A stretch of DNA of 64,000 bases from Ampullaceana balthica. Taxonomy: Eukaryota > Mollusca > Gastropoda > Lymnaeidae. How positions within the stretch are numbered: position 1 is the stretch's first letter; each line of letters begins with the position of its first letter. Location: positions 1 to 64,000 of the forward strand of contig CALYLW010000058.1 of NCBI GenBank assembly GCA_944989445.1, read 5' to 3'. This document shows, piece by piece, positions 49,126 through 58,347 of the stretch. The position numbers and the translations under genes are program-made. The notes beneath the pieces were generated by a model that did not search any database, was not told the origin of the DNA, and saw only the letters and a program-made list of their open reading frames with translations.

Positions 49126-49180
49126 AACTTGGATCTTATACGGTCTTCAAGTCCGTATAAGACCGTATAAGATCCAAGTT
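49126..49180. repeat. 22-bp perfect hairpin with 11-nt loop inside PLE
   Basis: Left arm 49,126-49,147 (aacttggatcttatacgg plus tctt) and right arm 49,159-49,180 are exact reverse complements separated by caagtccgtat. It sits exactly at the junction of the inverted terminal segment and the coding body. Confidence 0.95.
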
Positions 49181-49189
49181 ACGCGACAA

Positions 49190-51283
49190 CCACCTGGCAT
49201 ATAACTTCATTAGAGTCATTATCCACCAACTTAACCAGGATTTTTATCTTTTTCTATCGACTCACAAAAAGAAGAAGCTTGGTAACCTCAAACCTCCTCA
49301 AGTTATACCTCAACAGACCACCACCAACAAGAATTTAGTCGTTTGCATACCCTCAGATTTACCACTCTCAGAGAATGAAAGATCTCTTCTATCTAAGGGT
49401 ATTAAATTCATTCCTCTTACACCATCATGCGACTGTTTTCAACTACAGGGCGATTCTCAACGTTTTTTCCGTGCTCTCAGACTTCAGTTCCATTTTGCCG
49501 GGAAAAACAACACGCTTCCCGAGGATGAATTATTCCCATTCCAAAAACAAAGGAAATCCACTTGGACACCACCGCCTGGTCAATCCAAGGCTCTGGACTT
49601 ATACATCAAAAGCACCGAGAACGAAATAAAAAACCTTTTGTTACCACGACTCCGTCATTCCAACCTTTCTACAGTGGAGTTGAAAGCCTTGTCTCTAATG
49701 CGCAGTCGTAAAGACATTGTCATCAAACCGGCCGACAAAGGCGGAGCCGTCGTTGTTTGGGATAGAGAGTTGTATATCAAAGCAGCTCAGAGACAACTGG
49801 AGGACACGCAGTTCTACCAGCAGAGAACCACGGATCAAATCATAAAAAACACTACTGTTAAAAAGACCATAGATGAGTTGATAACCGAATGCGCTCTCCC
49901 TCAAGCAGCATCTAGGATGTACATTTTTTACAGTGACCTGGGTAAGCCATCTTTTTATCTCCTTCCTAACATTCACAAGGATGGTAACCCTGGTAGACCT
50001 ATTGTCTCTGCATGTTCTTGTCCAACAGAACACATTTCTGAATTCTTGGACGGTGTCTTCCAACCGATAGTGGCATCCCTGCCTACGTACATCAAGGACA
50101 CCAACCATGCCTTAAGGACTTTTGACTCCCTGAGCATCAATCCAGACAAAAAACACTATTTGTTCCTCCTTGATGTATGTTCCCTCTATACATCCATTCC
50201 CCACAACGATGGCCTTCTGGCTGTGCAATACTTTTTGGACAGACAACCTCACCCCAATATACCCACACACGCCTTACTACGTTTGGCGGAATTGGTCCTA
50301 ACTCTCAACTCGTTTGAGTTCAATGGCCAGTTTTTTTACCAAATCAGTGGGGTCGCTATGGGGACTAAAATGGGACCAAGCTATGCTTGCTTGTTCATGG
50401 GCCATTTCGAGCACAGAGTGGAACAAGAATACACTGGCCATCTCCCCGAATTTTATAGGAGATACATTGATGACGGCATTGGGGTTACTCATATGGAGAG
50501 AAGTGAACTTGAAACGTTCATCAACTTTGTAGATTCTTTCCACCCCTCCATTAAGTTCACTCACACAATTTCCGAACTATCGGTAAATTTCCTGGACATT
50601 ACTGTAACTCTTCAGGAAAACTGCCTCCTCACTTCGGCCTACTCCAAACCAACAGACAGCCACTCTTACCTGCTCTATCCCTCGTCTCATCCCAAATCCT
50701 GTAAGGATTCTATCCACTTTTCACAACTTCTTCGCCTCAGAAGACTATGTCAATCTAATGAGGACTTTTTGGAAAAGGCGTTGGAAATGGTGGAGCTTTT
50801 TAGACAAAGGTCTTACCCTGAAGCTATACTTCAATCTGCGCTTCAGCGAGTTAAAAACTTCACTCGTGCCGACGCCTTTGTATCAAGCATCAGTGAATAG
50901 TAGTAAGAGGAGCAAATTGGTTCTCACATACCATCCCCACAACATCAGAGCCAAGGAAATATTTTTGAAAAACCGCACCATCCTTCTCGCTGACCCTGAG
51001 ACTAACAACATATTTTCCACCCCACCCCTCATTGTATTCAGGAGGGACAAAAATCTGAGAGACCTATTGGTTCGTAGCCGTCTTTGTATTCCATCCACCC
51101 ATCTGGGCACCAAACCATGCGGCCGCCCTCGCTGTAAGACCTGTCCCTTTGTCACCCAGATGGACCAGATTGCCTTCCCTAAGGGGATATTCAAGATTAG
51201 GAATGGCTTTCTTTGTACCAGCCGCAATGTGGTCTACACCATTGTTTGTTAGTGTTGTTCTTTGAAGTACATAGGTGAGACTA
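49190..51283 (+). pseudogene. PLE reverse transcriptase and start of GIY-YIG region
   Basis: The frame is open from about 49,190 with no ATG near its start (NKNLVVCIPSDLPLS, then DIVIKPADKGGAVVVW). RT motifs are LLDVCSLYTSIPHNDG (motif A), GVAMGTKMGPSYACLFMG (motif B), FYRRYIDDGIG (motif C, YIDD) and SVNFLDITVTL. After ADA at about 50,875 a one-base insertion shifts the frame; the continuation (LYQASVNSSKRSKLVLTYHP) carries KPCGRPRCKTCPFV, the Cys cluster of PLEs, then VVYTIVC, an in-frame TAG, and KYIGET, the start of the GIY-YIG fold. The element is inactive: one frameshift, one stop and an interrupted endonuclease. Confidence 0.88.
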
Positions 51284-52480
51284 GGGGTCTACCGATATGC
51301 ATTTTTGCCGATACCGATATTACCGATATTTTTTTTGCTGATATGAGTATTTGTTAGGACAAAAACCAGCGGTCATATTTGATGACGTCATTCTTAAATT
51401 TATCACTCGTAATTATTTATCTTTCATATTAGGGGACTACCCATATGCATTTTTGCCGATATTACAGATAATATTTTCCCAATATGAGTGCCGATATGAG
51501 TATTTGTAAGGACAAAAACCAGCGGTCTTATTTGATGACGTCATTCTTAAATTTATCACTCCTAAATATTTATATTTTATATTATGGGGAAACCGATATG
51601 CATTTGTTCCAATATTACTGATATTTTTTTCCTATATGAGTGTCAATATGAGTATTTGTAAGGACAAAAACCAGCGGTCTTATTTGATGACGTCATTCTT
51701 AAATTTATCACTCGTAATTATTTATATTTTATAATTTAGGGGTCTACCGATATGCAGTTTTGCCGATATTACCGATTTTTTTTTGCCGAAACGAAGTTTC
51801 TGATGTGTTTACAAGTTCCAGATCATGACCTACATAGGACTCATAACAAAACGAACCGTCCTTTATAAAAATGTACAAGCAAAATTAGGAACTCCTTTTG
51901 AAACTTCAACTTTGACTCATAATTATTAATTCTAACCAAGAGTTTAATGGCTTTTGCACACGGCCATCTTTTATGAATGAAACAATGAGAACAAAGTAAT
52001 AGTAATAGAGTGAAAATGAGGTTGAAGGATGAATGGTGGCCAATGACAACAAGTCTGCACACGGTACATTTTGTTATTCCATATGAAACTAAATGTTTTA
52101 GACATCTGCGATTCTGCGTGCATCTTTGCTATTAGAGCAATTACGTGAACATAATGTTTATATGTTATCCATTTATTAGAGCAATTACGATATACTTGGC
52201 ATCGGCACTATTTACATAGTATTTCCGAGTATACGAAAATCGGCAGATACCTAAACAATATCATAGCACATGGTACGCTGTATCTTGGCTGTACATATTA
52301 ATACTAGGACTCTTTTGGCTATTTCAATACCGGTATCGGGGTCGATATATTAATTTTTTTATATATTGTAAATCTAAATGATAGTTTTTTTTTATTTATT
52401 GACGTAAAAAATATCGGCGACGTCAATATTGGGATCTTTACATGCTACCGATATCGATATTGCCGATATCCAGATACCGG
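51284..52480. mobile_element. AT-rich hAT-like MITE with internal tandem copies, inside PLE
   Basis: It begins taggggtctaccgatatgc. A block of about 150 bp (aggggtctaccgatatgcat, ttgccgatattaccgat, aggacaaaaaccagcggtct, tttgatgacgtcattc) recurs about four times, starting near 51,286, 51,430, 51,582 and 51,735. It then continues as unrelated AT-rich sequence with more ccgatat motifs near 52,440-52,475. PLE coding resumes at about 52,478 (EHVHAIK). No clean inverted right end or target duplication was found, so the right boundary is approximate. A related piece is at 62,946-63,140. Confidence 0.6.
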
Positions 52481-52680
52481 TGAGCATGTACATGCGATTA
52501 AACAAGACAAACAGTGTCCTGTCTCCCGACACTTCAATGGACGTGACCACATGGGCGTCGATGACATGTCTGTCACCGCCATTGTTTCTTGTACAAACAC
52601 ACCTGGCAGGGTTAGTCTGGAGAATAGACTGATCCAAGAGTATGGGACCCTAACACCACATGGGATGAATATGGTATTTG
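52478..52680 (+). pseudogene. PLE GIY-YIG endonuclease C-terminal part
   Basis: Plus-strand reading gives EHVHAIKQDKQCPVSRHFNG, then DHMGVDDMSVTAI, then RVSLENRLIQEYGTLTPHGM. This matches the end of the GIY-YIG domain of PLEs (the E-N-x-L...L-x-P-x-G-M/I-N end). It is separated from its N-terminal half by the 1.2-kb insertion. The copy at 4,130-4,595 has the uninterrupted equivalent of this part. Confidence 0.8.
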
Positions 52681-52919
52681 CACTGACAACCTGATTGATT
52701 GGCCACACCCACCCACTCCTTTCCTATATAAGCTTCTACTTTTCTCTCCTTACTATATCTCTACTGGACTAATTGGATTTCACTGCAGCTAAGTTTTTAT
52801 TCTTTCATTTTATTCGTTTTATTTGTGCACTATTTGTTTGTTGAGGAAGGCTCTTTGCTGAAACGTTCCCTGTTTTGTTACGTCCGGTCAGGCTAACTAA
52901 TACCCTGTTTATATGAAAT

Positions 52920-53545
52920 ATATGTTATAGTTATACTTATACACTTTCATTTCTTTGGCCTTGGCAACTCTTTGAGTCTTTCCCAAATGCTTTAAACTAT
53001 GCCTAAGGCCTATATGAAAATGAAATTGAAGAAGTTTCAAGCCCAAAGCAAAGTAGTAAAGACATCATCATCATAATAATTGCATCATAGTCGTATACTA
53101 AAATTTAGGCCTACTGCCAATCCAAAAACAATGCCTAGCCGCCTAGCCTACGCCTACTTTTCACTTTTCTTTTACAATTTACAGTAATTCTTAACTAAAA
53201 CACTTAGTAGATTTGACAAACCATTTTTATATATGTGTTATAGATATCTGATAATACTCAAATATCCAACAGAGTCAAATGATTTCAAAATGATGATTAA
53301 ATATAGTATGGAACTGGAATAATTAATTAATAGGAAAAGGTAACATCATAATTGAACAATTTGTTGAGTGACACTCCCCCCGGAAGTGTATTCTCAGCAA
53401 CAAACCAGCATAAATGTCGAAATATTCTCTATTTAAATAATAAACCGGAATAAAACGAAAATTTAAAGAACAAAATGTAAGGCGAAATTTATAAATTCAC
53501 TTTTCAATATATTTATCCTGAGTATTTGAATTTATTAAAAATAAA
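52920..53545. other. AT-rich intergenic stretch
   Basis: No gene, RNA or transposon end was recognised. Confidence 0.45.
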
Positions 53546-53548
53546 TAG

Positions 53549-53602
53549 GGCATGGTGGTGGAGCGAATACCGAGAGTCACGGGTTCTAGTCTCCTAGGTA
53601 AA
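53549..53602 (+). mobile_element. SINE head fragment
   Basis: The blocks ggcatggtggtggagcgaat and gtcacgggttctagtctcc resemble the A and B boxes of the SINE. It leads directly into LINE sequence at about 53,610. Confidence 0.5.
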
Positions 53603-53609
53603 TAAATAC

Positions 53610-54812
53610 AATATTACTAGACTTCTCAAAAGCATTTGACAAATTTCACCCCTTTAGTTTACTCAACAAAAAAAAACTTAATTACTTTAGAATCTCAGGT
53701 CCCTTACATCACTGGATCCAAGACTATCTTTATTGTAGAGAGCAAACTGTAATAATTAATGGATCTAAATCAGCACCAAGAACGGTTAACTCAGGAGTTC
53801 CACAAGGAGCTGTGCTAGGTCCTTTCTTACTCTTTTTAATTTATATAATTGATTTATTTAACCTTATCTGTTTACAGACGGTCCTTCTATACAACCAACA
53901 ACATCTCAAAGGGAATAAAAGTTAAGTTATTTGCTAATGATTGTATAATATATAGAACAAATAAATCAGAACAAGATAGCAAAATTTTACAAAACGACTT
54001 AAGTGAATTGATAAAATAAGAAACTAACTGTACTAACTGGAGTATGTCTTTCGACCCAGAAAAGTGTCAACTGTTAAGGGTAACAAAGAAAAACAAACAA
54101 ATAAATTCAAAATATTTCATTCATGGAAAGAACTAGTCCAAACCAAAGGTGCAAAATAAGTAGGAGTAATAATAACGGAGAAACTATAAGGGACTCCCTA
54201 TGTCAATGAAGTTATTAAAAATCAAACAAAACCTTAGGCCTTATAAAAAGAAACGTTTACAGATGTAATAAGAATATAAAACTAAAATGCTACCTAACTT
54301 TGGTGAGACCTGTACTACTGTATGGGACCCATCCACCAGAAAACATTGATAAACTAGAACAAATTCAAAAAAGAGCTGCCAGATTCATTACTGGAAAATA
54401 TTTAAAACTTACAAGAATAACACCATTAGTTAAATCATTAAACCTTGAAACACTAGAGAGGATAGAAGAACCAAGAGTAAAGTAGTAATAATACATAAAG
54501 CAATTAATTCTAATTTAGAAATAAAACACAAAAATAACTTAATACAACCCTCAGATAGACATAAGAATAAAAAACACCTTCCTTATTCTGTACGCAAGAA
54601 CAACCACATATAAATTCTCGTTTTTCCCGTCCGGAATTTGGGCGTGGAATGTGTTGCCTGAAGAAACCAGGAAAACCTACGCTTTTTCAACATTTAAAAC
54701 TCTAATAACAATGCAGGACTAGTCACAAACAATAGATACGTGCTGATAAGCGTAGGGCGCAATAATCTTCTGTATAGAAGGAGCGTCTGTAACAGATAGG
54801 ATAAGAGTCTCT
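53610..54812 (+). mobile_element. L2/CR1-like LINE copy, degenerate
   Basis: Broken plus-strand frames carry RT motifs: LLDFSKAFDKFHPFSLLN (motif A), SGVPQGAVLGPFLLFLIYI (motif B), KLFANDCIIYRTNKSEQD (motif C, with FADD changed to FAND), then KRAARFITGKYLK. It ends with the tail cgcaataatcttctgtatag and aaggagcgtctg plus agata repeats. A short piece of the tail in antisense (ttatctgtttacagacggtc) interrupts it at about 53,865. Many stops are present, so it is inactive. Confidence 0.75.
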
Positions 54813-54819
54813 GTGGTGA

Positions 54820-55340
54820 TTGTGGAGTCGAAGTTTCGAGTCTTGTCTTGAAGGCACATATACGTTCACGTAACTAAGGGCGTCCCTTTGTCCACCCAGC
54901 TACGATGGTTACGAATGAATCCTTATTTTATTTGAATCATTGATTTTATTTGAGGTGAAATAATAATAATTAATTTTTTGAGAAACTATTTACTAGGTTA
55001 CTAGATCATATGGTAGTTGGGTTGAATTCAATCAAAGTCAAAACATTATTTTTTAAATTACCTGTAAATAATTTTTAATAAATTATATCGTTTTTTAATT
55101 TTTTTTAAAGAAGCAAGCAAGAAATAAATTGGGCCAAACCAAGAAGAAATTGGGAGAAGCGCCATTATTTGGTGTCAATGGAAATTTAAATTGCATAATT
55201 TAGTTTGGTTACTGAAAATTTTGTCTGAATTTATGTATTACTTACTTTCCATGAACCTTGAATTTCTCCATCTTTCCACACTCACTCTTAACATCACCAG
55301 TCTTCGACATTTCAACTACTCTTTCATTAACATCATAACG
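54820..55340. other. Spacer with possible SINE debris
   Basis: A segment at about 54,870-54,915 (aagggcgtccctttgtccac) weakly resembles the SINE body. The rest is AT-rich with no recognisable gene. Confidence 0.35.
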
Positions 55341-55345
55341 CCCCA

Positions 55346-55460
55346 GGTGCCGTCCATAAAGTACGTCACGCTGCTCTTGGCCATTTTTACCTCCCCCCCC
55401 TTCACACTTTCTTACCATCCCCCCCCCTCTGGAGCGTGACGTACTTTATGGACGGGCCCC
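55346..55460. mobile_element. Harbinger-like MITE, about 115 bp
   Basis: Termini gtgccgtccataaagtacgt and acgtactttatggacgggcc are inverted. It is the smallest copy of the family and has short C-rich runs inside. Target duplication is not clear. Confidence 0.7.
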
Positions 55461-55552
55461 ATACACTTTCAATCAATTATGTAAGTATTCCACGATCACC
55501 ATTTACATTCCCTTCCATCCGGTCATTCCTTTCTTTAATTAATAATATTATA

Positions 55553-56418
55553 CAGTGGTACCTCGAGATACAAAATTAATCCGTTTCGGGATGGCTTTCG
55601 TATCTAGGATTTTTTCATCTGTCGAGCTAAGTTTTACATGTAAAAAGCCTAATCCGTTCCAAGCCATACAGAAACACCACTAAAAATTGAAAATAATTTG
55701 GAAAAACAGAAAAACAAAGTAGGATTCTTCAATGCTTAAAAAGTACACATTATAAATCTAATAAATAATAATAAAACGATTAAAAAAGAATAAAATAAAT
55801 GAAAATTAATATGTACGCAAATGTGAACCCTTACCTTTCGTGTCAGGCATGGGGCGAAGTGTCGTAGGAGGTTGTAGGGGAGGAGAACAGATGGCAAAAA
55901 AAACATTTTGGGATAACGTACGAAATACTTAAGTCTTAACTTTATGAAAATAATATTTTGTGTATAAATTTTGCATGAATAAATGTTAAATAAACACTTA
56001 AATTTAGTACAACTGTACTAAAAACATACGTAACAACACTTAATCATATGTATTATGTTGCTGTTTTTTTTAATTAAAAAAACAAAACTTTTTGTTTTTG
56101 CTTTTTAATTTTCAGTTTCACCATTCATTTTCTTCGCCACACTTCCACCAACATATTTGCTTGACTAATGGTCTCATAGCAAAATATTGATCCAAGAAAA
56201 CTTGTTTTCGCCTTCTTTTTACAATGTCTCTGAAATGAATCAGGCAAATGTCATAGAACTGGGCAAGAACTTTTGATGGCACTTTGAATGCAGTCACGTG
56301 ACGCCCAGTGTTGTCAGCTGCGAGTTTTTTCGTATCTTGGAACAAAAAATTCTTCGAATGGCCTTTCGTATCTTTGATTTTTCTTATCTTGAAGCATTCG
56401 TATCTCGATGTACAACTG
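55553..56418. mobile_element. Tc1/mariner-superfamily (pogo/Tigger-like) element, degenerate
   Basis: The left end cagtggtacctcgagatac and right end gtatctcgatgtacaactg are imperfect inverted repeats flanked by TA on both sides (55,551-55,552 and 56,419-56,420). A minus-strand frame at 56,118-56,345 has no clear transposase motif. The element is short (866 bp) and presumably inactive. Confidence 0.65.
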
Positions 56419-56869
56419 TACTCTCATTCCACCTATTCAATCTGCCTTTCTCCCCTTTTAAGTCAGCAAATTTAAGCTTCTCTCACTTTCTACCCTCTCA
56501 GTCTATCTGTCCCCCATAAATTCACAACCAACAATCTCAGGCCACTTCTTCATTTTATCTTCCTTAAATCTGCATCAATCTATATTCATCTCACATTTAT
56601 TTTTTGTTTCAGTTTCAAAATAACATGTATCATTAAGACTTCAATATACGCCACTAGACATTCCTGATTGACAGATGCTCTGATTTCCTTGTATCACCGA
56701 ACTTTGCATTTTTCAAAGACTTTTGTTTTACAATTTGTTTACATATTTAATTAATTTGTTGTTAATAAATAAATGCCCTTTCCATTTTTTTTTATGGGGC
56801 AGTCTGCGTTGAAAAAAATCAATAATTATAAAGCCTGCCATATCAATTCACATCTGTCAGTCATTAGTG

Positions 56870-57662
56870 ACCAGTTAGAAGAGTGGTATTTTCCATCCAG
56901 AAAAGTGTCAACTGTTAAGAGTAACAAAGAAAAAGAAACAAATAAATTCAAAATATTACATTCATGGAAAAGAACTGACCCAAACTAAAGATGCAAAATA
57001 CTTAGGAGTCTTAATAAATGAGAAACTATCATGGAATCCCCATGTCAATGAAGTTATTAAAAAATCAAACAAAACCTTAGGCTTTATAAAAAGGAACTTT
57101 AACAAATGTAATAGAGATATAAAACTAAAATGCTACCTCACTTTGGTGAGACCTGCACTAGAATATGCATCTTCTGTATGGGACCCATCCACCAAAGAAA
57201 ACATTGATAAACTAGAACAAATTCAAAAAAGAGCTGCCAGATTCATTACTGGAGAATATTCGAAACTGACAAGAGTAACACCATTAGTTAAATCATTAAA
57301 CCTTGAAACACTAGAGGATAGAAGAACCAAGAGCAAAGTAGTAATCATACATAAAGCAATTAATTCTAATTTAGAAATACAACACAAAGATAACTTAATA
57401 CAACCCTCAGATAGACATAAGGATAAAAACACCTTTCTTATTCCGTATGCAAGAACAAACACATACAAGTTTTCCTTCTTCCCGTCCGGAATTCGGGCGT
57501 GGAATGGGTTGCCTGAAGAATCCAGGAAAACCAACACTTTATCAACATTTAAATCTCTAATAAAAATGCAGGACTAAACACAAACCATAGATAAGCGTAG
57601 GACGCAATAATCTTCTGTATAGAAGGAGCGTCTGTAAACAGATAAGATAAGATAAGATAAGG
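56870..57662 (+). mobile_element. L2/CR1-like LINE 3' copy, youngest in the window
   Basis: The frame at 57,143-57,577 (144 codons) is uninterrupted: VRPALEYASSVWDPSTKENI, QKRAARFITGEYSKLTRV, RRTKSKVVIIHKAINSN, FSFFPSGIRAWNGLPEE, FKSLIKMQD at the end. The 3' end has the tail cgcaataatcttctgtatag and aaggagcgtctg, then (agata)n at 57,640-57,660. Upstream (56,870-57,142) the frame is broken. It is 5'-truncated and cannot encode a full RT. Confidence 0.82.
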
Positions 57663-58330
57663 TATTAGTGCCTCAGGCAGTTTTTGAATTTGCAAATATT
57701 AATTGGTATACCACAATATTATTAAGACCTTATGTATATCTTCATTTTAAACTTGAAATTAATTACTTACTGGGGTTTTTTTTAACTTCTTTCAGTATTT
57801 TAAAAATTTACTTTGCCAAGTAGTGTTTAAAATACATTTTTAAGAATTAAACTCTTTAATCAGGTAAAAATGATAGCTAACACATTAGGATCGTTTACAG
57901 AGAAAGGGAAATCTTAAATGGCTGGATGTATAAAGAAAAAGAATTATATTAAGAAAACAAAATATTTCCTAACCAAGTATTGCATCCTTTATAAAAATTG
58001 ATCTTTTGGAAAGCTCTCAAGAGCAGGATTGAACCTTCAGAGTTTGACCAGGAATAATCAAAACTAGATCACTAGTTGTGATCCTATAAGAACATTCTAA
58101 TATGTCTGATGATAAAAATATTATCTTAAACAAAGAAAGAACCAGTTTGAATTTATAAAAAGTAAAACAATTCATTGTAAACAAAATAATTTTATTAAAG
58201 AATTAAAGGGTTATCTCTCAAGACACATTAATAACAAACCCAGTACTTAATAATGCTTATAAACATTATAAAGTTCGGAAATGGAAGAAAGTTTAGAAAG
58301 ATTATATCTAACAAAAATTTGAAATGTTAT
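57663..58330. other. AT-rich sequence including FSIP1-like 3' UTR
   Basis: No separate gene was seen. A minus-strand AATAAA (TTTATT at 58,191-58,196) is a candidate polyadenylation signal for the FSIP1-like gene. Confidence 0.45.
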
Positions 58331-58347
58331 AATCTTATAAAATAATA

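Larger units (their letters stand above)
48898..52915 (+). mobile_element. Penelope-like element with inverted ends
   Basis: The 3' end (about 52,680-52,915) is repeated in inverted form at the 5' side (48,898-49,125): catataaacagggtattag on one side, ctaataccctgtttatatg on the other. The body encodes an RT and a C-terminal GIY-YIG-type region on +, the PLE hallmark. The coding sequence is interrupted at about 51,284 by a 1.2-kb AT-rich insertion. No clear target duplication was found. Confidence 0.85.

Noticed and set aside
49375..49629. 84-codon ORF at the start of the PLE
   Set aside because: It is out of frame with the RT. The true PLE frame over the same bases (NKNLVVCIPSDL, FFRALRLQFHF) is continuous with the RT.
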